A stretch of DNA of 64,000 nt from Sphingopyxis sp. USTB-05 (lineage in GTDB: Bacteria > Pseudomonadota > Alphaproteobacteria > Sphingomonadales > Sphingomonadaceae). Positions 28,201-37,107 of this stretch are shown one piece after another. Each line of letters opens with the position of its first letter. The first letter of the stretch is position 1. The stretch covers positions 1,798,001-1,862,000 of the forward strand of contig NZ_CP084712.1 in the NCBI RefSeq assembly GCF_023822045.1. Direction: 5' to 3'. The position numbers and the translations under genes were made by a program. Under the pieces are notes generated by a model. It was not told the DNA's origin. It ran no database searches and worked only from the letters and a program-made list of their open reading frames with translations.

Positions 28201-28210
28201 TTCAGTGATG

Positions 28211-29344
28211 CTAGTCGCCGATGAAACAGTTCAGCCGCTCGCACGCGGCGATCCAGTCCTCCTTGAATTCCTGTACGACCTGTCCGGCGCCCATCGCTTC
28301 ATTCATCAGTCCGACGCCCTGGCCGACCCAGTAGGTTGCGAGCGCCTTGGCGCCTTCGTGGCCGCCCTCGGACAATTTATCGACCTTGCGTAGCGCGGGT
28401 TCGCTGACCAGCGATTGCAGCGGCATCGGCAATGGTTTGGGCGCGCCTTCGGCCTCCCATGCATCGGTCCAGGGCGAGCGGAGCTGGCGCGACGGCTTTC
28501 CCGTGCGGCTTTTCGACCGCACCGTGTCGCGCGAAGACGCGGCGAGCATCTTTTCCTTCACAATCGGGTTGGTTTCCGCCTCGGCCGTCGTCAGCCAGAC
28601 CGAACCGGTCCACGCGCCGTGCGCGCCCATCGCCATCGCGGCCGCCATCTGGCGCCCCGTGACGATGCCACCGGCGGCCAGGATCGGGGTGTTCGCCCCG
28701 ACCGCTTCGACCGCCGCAGCGACTTCGGGGACGAGCACCATCGTCGCGACTTCGCCGCAATGGCCGCCAGCTTCGCCGCCAGCGACGACAAGGATGTCGA
28801 CCCCCGCGCGGACTTGCGCCAGCGCATGATCGCGGGTGCCGACGAGCGCCGCAACCGGGACATCATGTCGCTTGCCAAGATCGAGCATCAACTGTGGAGG
28901 GACGCCGAGCGCGTTGGCGATCATCTTGATCGGGTGTCGAAAGGCGACTTCGAGCAGCGCCGCGGCGCCATCGTCGCTCATATTATCGCCGAGGCTGGTG
29001 CGCGCCGCGCCCGGCGACGCGAGATCGTCGTTGTCGACGCCGTGCTTTTCCAGCAGGCCCGCGACGAACGCCTTATGTTCGTCGGGGATCGCCGGTGCCT
29101 CGCGCTGGACTTCTCCCTTGCCCGCAAAGCTGTTGGGTACGATCAGGTCGACGCCATAGGGACGGCCGCCGATATGCGCATCGATCCACGCGAGTTCCTC
29201 CTCCAACCGCTCGGGCGGCAGCGAAGCGGCGCCAAATACGCCCATGCCGCCCGCTTTCGAGACGGCAACGACGACGTCGCGGCAGTGCGAGAAGGCGAGC
29301 AGGGGGAATTGGATGTCGAGCATCGCGCAGATGGGGGATTGCAT
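28211..29344 (-). CDS. nitronate monooxygenase family FMN enzyme
   Basis: A TIM-barrel flavoprotein of 377 residues related to nitronate monooxygenase/2-nitropropane dioxygenase. MLDIQFPLLAFSHCRDVVVAVSKAGGMGVFGAASL is the N-terminal barrel entry. VDILVVAGGEAGGHCGEVATMVLVPEVAAAV and ILAAGGIVTGRQMAAAMAMGAHGAWTGSVWL form the FMN phosphate-binding region. Class I enzymes have GGxxGGH with a catalytic His, present here as GGEAGGHCG. The physiological substrate is unknown; detoxifying propionate-3-nitronate is the known family role. Confidence 0.82.
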   Translation of the reverse strand: MQSPICAMLDIQFPLLAFSHCRDVVVAVSKAGGMGVFGAASLPPERLEEELAWIDAHIGGRPYGVDLIVPNSFAGKGEVQREAPAIPDEHKAFVAGLLEKHGVDNDDLASPGAARTSLGDNMSDDGAAALLEVAFRHPIKMIANALGVPPQLMLDLGKRHDVPVAALVGTRDHALAQVRAGVDILVVAGGEAGGHCGEVATMVLVPEVAAAVEAVGANTPILAAGGIVTGRQMAAAMAMGAHGAWTGSVWLTTAEAETNPIVKEKMLAASSRDTVRSKSRTGKPSRQLRSPWTDAWEAEGAPKPLPMPLQSLVSEPALRKVDKLSEGGHEGAKALATYWVGQGVGLMNEAMGAGQVVQEFKEDWIAACERLNCFIGD

Positions 29345-29449
29345 GAGGACCTCTCCGATGTTGGCTAAAGTGCCGCGTAGCGTGCATGTCAGCGCCAGTT
29401 GACGTAAACGTCAAGTTGATTTGCTGGGCAGGCAGATTATCGCGGGTTC

Positions 29450-30298
29450 ATGACCCAGTTCACGCTCCCCGATTTCGACCTCGATGCCTTTGTCCGCTCC
29501 ACTCTGGCCGAGGATTTGGGGGCGGGGGGCGACATCACCTCGATGGCCACGATTCCTGCCGACGCGCGTTTCGGCGGAGTGATGGACAGCCGCGACGCGA
29601 TCACCGTCGCGGGATTGCCGATCGCCGAGCGATTCTTTCGTGCGCTCGAACCGGCCATGGAGATCGAAATATTGGTCGCAGAAGGGTCCGAAGTTGCCGT
29701 CGGCAGCGATCTGATGCGCCTGTCGGGCAATGCACGCGCGATGCTGACCGCCGAACGGTCCGCGCTCAATACGGTGCAGCATCTGTCGGGGATCGCGACC
29801 ATGACGCGGCAATATGTCGACGCGCTTGCCGGAACCGGCGCGACCCTGCTCGACACGCGCAAGACGATCCCGGGCCTGCGGGTGCTCGAGAAATATGCGA
29901 CGCGCATGGGCGGGGCGAAGAATCACCGCATGGGCCTGTGGGACGCGGCGATGATCAAGGACAATCATGTCGCGGTCGCCGGGTCGGTCGAGGAAGCGGT
30001 GCGGCGCGCGGTCGCGGCGGGGATCGCGGATATCATTGTCGAAGTGGACCGCGTCGCGCAGGTCGAACCTGCGCTCGCCGCCGGTGCGACGCACCTGCTG
30101 CTCGACAATATGGACGTCGCGGAATTGCGCGAATGCGTCAATCTGGTCGGGGGCAAGGTGCCCACCGAGGCGTCGGGCGGTGTCCGGCTCGACACGATCG
30201 GCGCGATCGGTGAGACGGGGGTGACTTATGTGTCGGTCGGGCGGCTGACCCAGTCTGCGCCGGCAGCGGATATCGGGCTCGACTTTGCGCTGGCTTAG
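29450..30298 (+). CDS. nadC: nicotinate-nucleotide pyrophosphorylase (quinolinate phosphoribosyltransferase)
   Basis: A type-II phosphoribosyltransferase of 282 residues that converts quinolinate and PRPP to nicotinate mononucleotide in NAD synthesis. ALNTVQHLSGIATMTRQYVDAL, LLDTRKTIPGLRVLEKYATRMGGAKNHRMGLWDAAMIKDNHV and TEASGGVRLDTIGAIGETGVTYVSVGRLTQSA are the family hallmarks with the Arg/Lys/His substrate ligands. Its 3' end overlaps the TTG start of the RNase T2 gene by 14 nt. Confidence 0.94.
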   Translation: MTQFTLPDFDLDAFVRSTLAEDLGAGGDITSMATIPADARFGGVMDSRDAITVAGLPIAERFFRALEPAMEIEILVAEGSEVAVGSDLMRLSGNARAMLTAERSALNTVQHLSGIATMTRQYVDALAGTGATLLDTRKTIPGLRVLEKYATRMGGAKNHRMGLWDAAMIKDNHVAVAGSVEEAVRRAVAAGIADIIVEVDRVAQVEPALAAGATHLLLDNMDVAELRECVNLVGGKVPTEASGGVRLDTIGAIGETGVTYVSVGRLTQSAPAADIGLDFALA

Positions 30299-31001
30299 CG
30301 CCGCTGCGCTGGCGTTAGTGCCGGTCGCGGGGCAGGCGCAATCGCTGGCGTGCTCGGCCCCCGACCGGATAGCGGTGCCGCGCCTCGAACAGCCGAAACG
30401 CGGCGAGCCCGTCCGCAAGCCGGCGATCACCGGCTATCTGCTCGCCATGAGCTGGTCGCCGCAGCATTGCGCCGACGTACGCAATCCAAAGGACGCGCGC
30501 GACCGTTTCCAATGTTCGGGCGCGAACGGGCGTTTCGGCTGGGTATTGCACGGCTTATGGCCTGAAACCGACAATCCGGGGTATCCGCAGTGGTGCCGCC
30601 CGGCGAAGATCGTGCCCCAGCCGGTGTTGAGACAGCATATGTGCATGACGCCTTCGGCGCAGCTCCTCCAGCACGAGTGGGCAAAGCATGGGACATGCAT
30701 GAGCCCGAATCCTGCCGCCTATTTTCGTTCGGCCGAACTATTGTTCCGCGCGGTGCGATTTCCCGACATGAAAGCGCTCGCTGCAAGGCCGCAGACAGCG
30801 GCAAGCATCCGCCGCGCCTTTGCCGCGGTTAATCCGGGCGTGAGCGCCCCAATGATCGCGGTCTCTATCGACCGACAAGGATGGCTCGACGAAGTGCGCT
30901 TATGCCTTGGCCCGCGCATGAAACCCGCGCGCTGCAAGCCCTTTCAAGCTGGCGCGAAGGATGCACGGCAGCTTCGCGTGCGTCCCATGTCGACACGTTA
31001 A
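30285..31001 (+). CDS. secreted ribonuclease T2 family protein
   Basis: A 238-residue RNase T2. The signal peptide is MRWLSAAALALVPVAGQAQ (about 1-19). Active-site box CAS I is FGWVLHGLWPE (catalytic His 89) and CAS II is LQHEWAKHGTCM (His 130, Glu 131, Lys 134, His 135). Eight or so cysteines suggest disulphides and periplasmic or secreted function. It degrades RNA non-specifically through a 2',3'-cyclic phosphate. The frame begins with TTG at 30285 inside nadC, suggesting coupling; no better ATG precedes the signal peptide. Confidence 0.88.
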   Translation: MRWLSAAALALVPVAGQAQSLACSAPDRIAVPRLEQPKRGEPVRKPAITGYLLAMSWSPQHCADVRNPKDARDRFQCSGANGRFGWVLHGLWPETDNPGYPQWCRPAKIVPQPVLRQHMCMTPSAQLLQHEWAKHGTCMSPNPAAYFRSAELLFRAVRFPDMKALAARPQTAASIRRAFAAVNPGVSAPMIAVSIDRQGWLDEVRLCLGPRMKPARCKPFQAGAKDARQLRVRPMSTR

Positions 31002-31042
31002 AGCACGCGCGAAAAAGCGTGCCAGTGCGGGACGCCGCCGCG

Positions 31043-31057
31043 TTAACACTCTTTTAA
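31043..31057 (+). promoter_or_regulatory. putative CtrA-binding site upstream of the 31096 gene
   Basis: TTAA-CACTCTT-TTAA matches the alphaproteobacterial CtrA consensus TTAA-N7-TTAA exactly, and is followed by CC as in many strong sites. A third TTAA half lies at 31071-31074. The box ends 38 bp before the ATG of the small membrane protein gene. The upstream gene on the same strand stops at 31001. Binding is predicted from sequence only. Confidence 0.55.
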
Positions 31058-31095
31058 CCTTATCGACTCGTTAACATCGCCCTAGCTTTGGGTTC

Positions 31096-31320
31096 ATGGA
31101 CTCGGACAATCATATCAATATTCGAACGCGCGTTCGCGAATATGGTGCGCGCCGGTTGGTCATTGCGCGGTTGAATGCACCCGCGGACTGGCAGAGTGAA
31201 TTGCGGACGGCGCTTGCCGCGCACCGCGAACCGGCGACGATCTTTTCGAACAATGATTTCCGCCTGTTTCTTCAAAGCTTCGCAATCTTCTTTACCGCGG
31301 CGATGATGTTTTTGATTTAG
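31096..31320 (+). CDS. small membrane protein of unknown function
   Basis: A 74-residue protein: MDSDNHINIRTRVREYGARR at the N-terminus, a charged middle, and one C-terminal hydrophobic segment (SFAIFFTAAMMFLI, about 61-74). No known domain is recognised. It is likely tail-anchored in the inner membrane. The start ATG is preceded by an AT-rich region carrying a CtrA-type box, so cell-cycle-linked expression is possible. No strong Shine-Dalgarno sequence is visible. Being out of reach of any overlapping gene on either strand favours it being real. Confidence 0.6.
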   Translation: MDSDNHINIRTRVREYGARRLVIARLNAPADWQSELRTALAAHREPATIFSNNDFRLFLQSFAIFFTAAMMFLI

Positions 31321-31369
31321 CCACGGCTTCGACCGGAGGCGGCCCGTTCGAAGTCGAAGTCGGTGAGTG

Positions 31370-31408
31370 TGTCGAAAAAGCGGGATCCCGGGTCAAGCCC
31401 GGGATGAC
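31370..31408. repeat. palindromic intergenic repeat, CCCGGG-tcaag-CCCGGG type (copy 1)
   Basis: CCCGGGTCAAGCCCGGG at 31387-31403, preceded by AAAAAGCGGGAT and followed by ATGAC. The same core with flanking GTCA/TGAC and an A/T tract next to GCGGGATC recurs at 40976, 48614 and 51787. This copy has one hairpin rather than a pair. It lies in the 255-bp gap between the small membrane protein and the amidohydrolase; no gene was found in that gap. Confidence 0.75.
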
Positions 31409-31532
31409 GAACGGGGAACCGACCGCAAGTTGTCGATAGAGAGGTGCGCCCGAGCTTTCGCCAAGGTGCACTTAGGCAACGCTAGCGTCCGAACATCACC
31501 CCAACGCTACACCAATATTGCCGGTAGGCGGG

Positions 31533-31559
31533 ACGCCCCCCGATCTCGCCGGGGGGCGT
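31533..31559 (-). terminator. G+C-rich hairpin downstream of the amidohydrolase gene
   Basis: A perfect 9-bp stem (ACGCCCCCC at 31533-31541 with GGGGGGCGT at 31551-31559) and a 9-nt loop begin 17 bp beyond the amidohydrolase stop on the minus strand. No T-run follows, so it is a terminator-like or 3'-protecting hairpin. Confidence 0.5.
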
Positions 31560-31575
31560 ACGGACGGCCTGCTCT

Positions 31576-33651
31576 TTACTTTGGCCGACCGCTATACCCC
31601 GCCGCCTTGCGTAGCGCGTCGGCGTCCATGACATAGCCGTCGCTGACCACCGTCACGACGCGGCGGAGTGCGCCAAGGTCGGTCGAGGGGTCGCCGTCGA
31701 CCAGCACCATATCGGCCTCTTTGCCCACCGCGATCGATCCCGTGCGCTTGTCGGCGCCGACGATGCGGGCAGGGATGATCGTCGCGCTCTGAATCGCCTC
31801 GGCAGGGGTGAAGCCGGCCTGGCGGTAGATTTCCAGTTCGCGGACCAATTCGATGCCCCAGCCGTCGGTGCCCGCGACGATCGGCACGCCCGCCTTGTGC
31901 AGCCGGCCAACCAGATCGACCATCTTCGCATAGCTTTTGCGATAATCGTCGCGCGTCAGCCCCTCGACCAGTGGATAACCGGCGGAGGTAAAGACCGAGC
32001 GTTCGATGACGGGCGAGATGATGCCCATATAGGGGGCGTAAGCGGGCTGGGCTTTGCCGCCGTCCTGCGTCAGCATGCCTTCGAAGATGACGATCGTCGG
32101 ATCGACGATGGTGTGTTTCTTCGCCAGGTCGGCGACGAAGCCCTTCATCAGCGGGGCGTCGAGATCGACATCCTTGAAGAAGCGTGCCGGCCCCTCCATC
32201 CGCATCCGCGTGTTCGCCTTGTCGATCACCTCACGCGGCATGGATTCCATCACGACGAAATTAAGATGGGTGAGTTCGTCATAACCCGCCGCGACCGCCT
32301 CGCTCGGCTTCATGCCCGCCGGGACATGGCCGTGGACGTGAAGGCCGAGCTTGTGCGCCTCGGCGGCGGCGGGCGCGATCCAAGCCGGGTTCATCGAGGT
32401 GTAGAATTTGACGCCCCACAGACCAGCATCCTTGACGCGTCGCACGGCGGCGATCGCTTCTTCGGCGCTGCTGACGACTTCAGACCCTTGCGCTGCCAGC
32501 GGATCCTTTTTGTCGACGATGACCGAGATGAAGGGCTCGCCCATCAACAGGGTGCCGTCAGCGCGGCGCTTTGTCGCATCGACCGCGCGGTCGAAGGTCG
32601 TTCCCGGGCTGCGGAAGCTGGTGATGCCGTTCGCCATGTTCGACAGCACATCCCAGTCGTCGCCGATATGCAGGTGGCTGTCCCAGATGCCCGGCACCAG
32701 CGTCTTGCCGCTGCCGTCGATCCGCTGCGCACCCGCCGGCGCCTTCAGCGATCCTGCGGGGCCGATCGCGGCAATCTTGCCATCCTGCGCCAGCACGGCG
32801 CGGCCTGTCAGAAATTCCCCCTTGTCGGCGTCGAACAGCCGGACATTGTCGAACAAAACGGGGGCCTTGGCGGCGGGGGTCAGGAATCGTTTCGCGACCC
32901 CCGCAACAGCTTCGGCCGTTGCCTTTTCCTGCGTGTCGCGCAGTTGTTTGAGCGCGCCTTCATATCCCGCGGGAATGACCGAGATGAAACTGATGTCGGC
33001 AAAATAGCGCCTATTCTCGTCGAGCCAGACCAGATAGGGCGACGGTAAAATGCCGCTGACGAAAGCAAGCTGGACGGTCTTGGGACCGGTCGGGCCCTGG
33101 ATCACCTGCGTCGGGCCAAAGGTCATGCGTCCTTTGCCGCTGGGCAGGAAATCGATCCCCGCGTCGCCCGCGGCCGCGAGCGCATCAATCAGAGGAGCGC
33201 TGGCGATGCCAACGCCGCCTGCGGGAATGTACCAGCCGCCGGCGGGTGCTTCGCCGCTATCGGTTGCGGTCTTCCAGCTCGCGCGGCCGTCCGCCACGCG
33301 ATATTCCTCCGCAGCGTCGCCAGACATGGTGACACCGCGCACGGTGGTCGCGGCGATTGTCCCACCGGGCGCGAAGGTCGTGACCTGATCCATCTCGGTG
33401 ATCCAGCCGCGCAGTTCCTGCGACCAGCGATAGGCGGTGCGGCCGTCGGGAAGCTGCCAGCGCCACTGGTCGCCATGTTTGCCGGCTTCGGACACGACGA
33501 CATAGTGCGCCGCGTCGGCAGGCGGCTTCAGCAAGTCTTCCTTGGGGACGGGTTTCGATGCCGCCGCGGAAGCGGGAGCTGCGTCATGCGCGAAAGCGGG
33601 AACGGTGGCGGTCGAGGCCAGTAGGGCGGCAGTCAAAAGCAGGCGCATCAT
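31576..33651 (-). CDS. exported amidohydrolase with a large N-terminal extension
   Basis: About 691 residues with a signal peptide (MMRLLLTAALLASTATVPAFA, cut before HDAAP). Residues 25-270 form a region I do not recognise, possibly a beta-rich domain. The C-terminal amidohydrolase barrel (about 275-690) has metal ligands in WDSHLHIGDDWD, a lysine in WGVKFYTSM, histidines in GLHVHGHVP and ELTHLNFVV, and the catalytic Asp in VAGTDGWGIELV. The barrel resembles imidazolonepropionase/prolidase-like exported enzymes. GGGGAG lies 3-6 nt before the twin ATGs (33651 and 33648). The substrate is unknown. Confidence 0.82.
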   Translation of the reverse strand: MMRLLLTAALLASTATVPAFAHDAAPASAAASKPVPKEDLLKPPADAAHYVVVSEAGKHGDQWRWQLPDGRTAYRWSQELRGWITEMDQVTTFAPGGTIAATTVRGVTMSGDAAEEYRVADGRASWKTATDSGEAPAGGWYIPAGGVGIASAPLIDALAAAGDAGIDFLPSGKGRMTFGPTQVIQGPTGPKTVQLAFVSGILPSPYLVWLDENRRYFADISFISVIPAGYEGALKQLRDTQEKATAEAVAGVAKRFLTPAAKAPVLFDNVRLFDADKGEFLTGRAVLAQDGKIAAIGPAGSLKAPAGAQRIDGSGKTLVPGIWDSHLHIGDDWDVLSNMANGITSFRSPGTTFDRAVDATKRRADGTLLMGEPFISVIVDKKDPLAAQGSEVVSSAEEAIAAVRRVKDAGLWGVKFYTSMNPAWIAPAAAEAHKLGLHVHGHVPAGMKPSEAVAAGYDELTHLNFVVMESMPREVIDKANTRMRMEGPARFFKDVDLDAPLMKGFVADLAKKHTIVDPTIVIFEGMLTQDGGKAQPAYAPYMGIISPVIERSVFTSAGYPLVEGLTRDDYRKSYAKMVDLVGRLHKAGVPIVAGTDGWGIELVRELEIYRQAGFTPAEAIQSATIIPARIVGADKRTGSIAVGKEADMVLVDGDPSTDLGALRRVVTVVSDGYVMDADALRKAAGYSGRPK

Positions 33652-33812
33652 CGTCTCCCCTGTGCGCGGACGTTGGTAATGTTCGACAATGGGTGGGGAA
33701 TTTCTGAGCGCGAAGCAAGATGCGACCAACACCGATCGAGCGTCGATGAAAGCCGGTCGCTGTAGGTGTCAGCCTATCCGTCTAACGGCCCCCGCCTGGG
33801 CAGGGGCGGCGG

Positions 33813-34124
33813 TTATTGGTCGCGCCTTTGCAGCCCCACCACCGCATGCATCGGCAATTCGGCATAGATATGCGGAAACAGGTCGCCGCCGCGCGCCGGT
33901 TCCCAGCGCACCTTGTCGCCAAGGCAGACGAGGTCCACCTCGGCGATCATCAGGCCGGTCTGTCCGGCGAAATATTTGGCAATCGTGGTTTCGAGCTGCT
34001 CCGCGGTCGACAGGTGGATATAGCCGTCGGCAATATCCACCGGTGCGCCGCGGAACACGCGTTCGCGCTCGAAATCGACCCATTGCTGCTGGGTCAGCAC
34101 CTTGAAGGCCGTCGACGCGGTCAT
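33813..34124 (-). CDS. DUF952 family protein
   Basis: A 103-residue protein: FKVLTQQQWVDFERERVFRGAPVDIADGYIHLSTAEQLETT, then MIAEVDLVCLGDKVRWEPARGGDLFPHIYAELPMHAVV. The DGYIHLSTAEQ and FPHIYAELP segments define DUF952, a small cytoplasmic fold related to ADP-ribosylating enzymes; its activity is not established. Its ATG overlaps the gyrA stop (ATGA), so it is translated with gyrA. Confidence 0.88.
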   Translation of the reverse strand: MTASTAFKVLTQQQWVDFERERVFRGAPVDIADGYIHLSTAEQLETTIAKYFAGQTGLMIAEVDLVCLGDKVRWEPARGGDLFPHIYAELPMHAVVGLQRRDQ

Positions 34125-36871
34125 TCGGAGGGCGCCTCGCTCGGGGTTTCGGCTGCGGGCGCATCGCCTTCGCCGACATCCACGCCTTCGACCTCTTCCT
34201 CGTCGCTCTCTTCGATCAGCGCGGCTGAAACGACATGCTCGTCCTTCGCGACGTCGAACAGGCGCACGCCCGCCGAACCGCGGCCGATGACACGCATCGA
34301 ATCGAGCCCCATGCGGATCAGCTTTGCCTGATCGGTCACCAGCATCAACTGATGTTCCTTGGTGGCCGGGAAGCTGGCCACGACAAGGCCGTTGCGCGCA
34401 ATATTGTCGATATTGGTGATGCCCTGACCGCCGCGGCCCGTACGGCGATATTCATAGGCGGACGAAATCTTGCCGTAGCCATTGGCGCAAATGGTCAGGA
34501 TAAACTCCTCACGCGACGCCAGTTCGGCCATGCGCTCACCATCGAGCGTCGGTTCGTTCTCATTGTCCTTCCACGGCGCGGCGCGGAGATAGGCTTCGCG
34601 TTCGTCGCTGGTGGTGCCGACCTTATGGAGGATCGACAGCGAGATGACCTCGTCGCCGTCGGCGAGCCTCATCCCGCGCACGCCGGTCGAATTGCGGCTC
34701 TGGAATTCGCGCACGTCGTCGCCGGCAAAGCGGATCGCCTTGCCCTGGCGCGTGGCGAGCAGAACATCGTCGCTTTCGTCGAGCAGCGCGACGCCGATCA
34801 GGCGGTCGTCTTCGTCCTCGCCTTCGAACTTCATGGCGATCTTGCCGTTCGAGGGTACGTTGGTGAAGGCGTCCATGCTGTTACGACGCACATTGCCCTT
34901 TGCAGTTGCAAACATGACGTGCAGCTTGCCCCATTCGCCTTCGTCCTCGGGCAGCGGGAGCACGGTCGAGATGGTTTCGCCCTGCGCCAGCGGCAGCAGG
35001 TTGATCATCGGGCGGCCGCGCGTCGCGGGCCCGCCCTCGGGCAGGCGCCACACTTTCATGCGGTATACCTTGCCTGCGGTCGAGAAGAAGAGCACCGGCG
35101 TATGCGTCGAGGTGACGAACAACTCGGTGACGACATCCTCGTCCTTCGTGGCCATGCCTGCGCGCCCCTTGCCGCCGCGGCGCTGGGCGCGGAAGGTGTC
35201 GAGCGGAGTGCGCTTGATATAGCCGTCGAGGGTAACGGTGACGACCATCTCTTCGCGCTCGATCAGATCCTCGTCGTCGATGCCGTCGGCAGCGGGGGCA
35301 ACGAGCGTCCTGCGCGGGGTGGCAAATTCTTCGCGTACTGCGACGAGTTCCTCACGCATCACGCCATAAAGCTTGACGCGGTCGGCGAGGATCGAAAGCA
35401 GCTCCTCAATCTCGGTCGCCAACTCACCGAGTTCCTTGCCGATTTCGTCACGGCCGAGCGCAGTCAAGCGGTGGAGGCGAAGGTCGAGGATCGCCTTTAC
35501 CTGCACTTCGGACAGGCGATAGGTCGCGGATTCTTCCATCTCGCCCTCGATCGCCTCGACGAGGCGGATGTAGGGGGCGATTTCACCGATCGGCCATTCG
35601 CGTGCGAGCAGAGCTTCGCGCGCCGCCGCGGGCGAGTTCGATCCGCGAATGATGCGGACGACTTCGTCGAGATTGCTGACCGCGACGACGAGGCCGAGCA
35701 AGATATGCGCGCGGTCGCGTGCTTTCGCGAGTTCGAATTTGCAGCGCCGCGTGATCACTTCCTCGCGGAACGTGATGAAGGCCGACAATATGTCCTTCAG
35801 GCCCAGCATTTCCGGGCGGCCGCTGCGGATTGCGAGCATGTTCGCGGGGAAGCTCGATTGCGCGGGCGTGTGACGCCACAGTTGGTTGAGCACGACTTCG
35901 GCGGTTGCGTCGCGCTTCAGTTCGACGACGACGCGCACGCCTTCACGGTTTGACTCGTCGCGGATGTCGGCGACGCCCTCGATGCGCTTGTCGCGCGCCG
36001 CCTCGGCGATTTTCTCGACGAGGCCCGATTTGCCAACCTGAAACGGAATCGACGTTAAAACAATCGATTGACGGTCATTCCTGCCTTCTTCGATGATATG
36101 CGTTGAGCGCATCATGATCGAACCGCGTCCGGTGGCATAGGCGTTGCGCGCGCCGCCCTGGCCGAGCATCATCGCACCGGTCGGGAAGTCGGGGCCGGGG
36201 ACGATCGCCATCAACTCCTCGAGCGTGATGGCCGGGCCGCCTTCGAGCTGGCGATCGATCATCGCAAGCGTCGCGTCGACCACTTCGCCAAGGTTGTGCG
36301 GCGGAATGTTGGTCGCCATGCCGACCGCGATACCGCCCGCGCCGTTGACGAGCAGATTCGGGAAGCGCGCCGGGAGCACCGTCGGCTCATCGCGGCTCGC
36401 GTCGTAGTTTGGCTGGAAGTCGACCGTATCCTTGTCGAGGTCGTTCAGCAGCACCATCGCGGTCTTCGCGAGCCGCGCTTCGGTGTAACGCATCGACGCC
36501 GGCGGATCGGGGTCCATCGACCCGAAATTGCCCTGACCGTCGATCAGCGGCACGCGCAGCGACCAGTCCTGCGTCATGCGTGCAAGCGCGTCGTAGATCG
36601 CGCTGTCGCCGTGCGGGTGATAGTTACCCATCACGTCGCCGACGATCTTCGCCGACTTCTTGTACGGACGGCCCGGAACGAAGCCGCCTTCCTGCGCGGC
36701 ATAGAGGATGCGGCGGTGCACCGGTTTCAGGCCGTCGCGCACGTCAGGCAGCGCACGGCTGACGATCACGCTCATCGCGTAATCGAGGTAACTGGTCTTC
36801 ATTTCGTCGACGATATTGATCGGCGAAACGCCATCGTCGGACGGCGGAACAGGCGTATTTTCTTCGGTCAA
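34121..36871 (-). CDS. gyrA: DNA gyrase subunit A
   Basis: 916 residues. The breakage-reunion domain has the active-site Tyr 129 in [10 protein letters not shown]. The quinolone-resistance region reads [18 protein letters not shown], with Ser 90 and Asp 94 at the E. coli Ser83/Asp87 positions, so it is wild type there. The C-terminal beta-pinwheel carries the GyrA box QRRGGKG, which separates it from ParC. The acidic tail ends [21 protein letters not shown]. No ATG fits: the family start [13 protein letters not shown] follows a TTG at 36871, and the frame upstream of it is unlike GyrA. It overlaps the DUF952 gene. Confidence 0.95.
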   Translation of the reverse strand: MTEENTPVPPSDDGVSPINIVDEMKTSYLDYAMSVIVSRALPDVRDGLKPVHRRILYAAQEGGFVPGRPYKKSAKIVGDVMGNYHPHGDSAIYDALARMTQDWSLRVPLIDGQGNFGSMDPDPPASMRYTEARLAKTAMVLLNDLDKDTVDFQPNYDASRDEPTVLPARFPNLLVNGAGGIAVGMATNIPPHNLGEVVDATLAMIDRQLEGGPAITLEELMAIVPGPDFPTGAMMLGQGGARNAYATGRGSIMMRSTHIIEEGRNDRQSIVLTSIPFQVGKSGLVEKIAEAARDKRIEGVADIRDESNREGVRVVVELKRDATAEVVLNQLWRHTPAQSSFPANMLAIRSGRPEMLGLKDILSAFITFREEVITRRCKFELAKARDRAHILLGLVVAVSNLDEVVRIIRGSNSPAAAREALLAREWPIGEIAPYIRLVEAIEGEMEESATYRLSEVQVKAILDLRLHRLTALGRDEIGKELGELATEIEELLSILADRVKLYGVMREELVAVREEFATPRRTLVAPAADGIDDEDLIEREEMVVTVTLDGYIKRTPLDTFRAQRRGGKGRAGMATKDEDVVTELFVTSTHTPVLFFSTAGKVYRMKVWRLPEGGPATRGRPMINLLPLAQGETISTVLPLPEDEGEWGKLHVMFATAKGNVRRNSMDAFTNVPSNGKIAMKFEGEDEDDRLIGVALLDESDDVLLATRQGKAIRFAGDDVREFQSRNSTGVRGMRLADGDEVISLSILHKVGTTSDEREAYLRAAPWKDNENEPTLDGERMAELASREEFILTICANGYGKISSAYEYRRTGRGGQGITNIDNIARNGLVVASFPATKEHQLMLVTDQAKLIRMGLDSMRVIGRGSAGVRLFDVAKDEHVVSAALIEESDEEEVEGVDVGEGDAPAAETPSEAPSE

Positions 36872-37107
36872 GACCCGGCCTTTTTTCTGCTTATCGGGAG
36901 ATGGATCGGGCCTAGCCCATGGGGGCGGTAAAGGCCAGCGATTCGGTAGTTTTCCGGGCAATTTTTTGCGCGCGAAAATGACCTGGAAAGTACCGGAAAA
37001 CAGGGTGAAGGCGTGACGTCGCCGCGCGCATTTTCGGGGGCTTGCCAATCGCTTCACCGGCCCTAAAGCTGCGCATCGATGACCGCTGCTGAAAACCCGC
37101 GGCGCCA

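Noticed and set aside
34235..35953. A 572-codon open frame on the plus strand within gyrA.
   Set aside because: It lies wholly antisense to gyrA, whose motifs are continuous, so it is a composition artefact.
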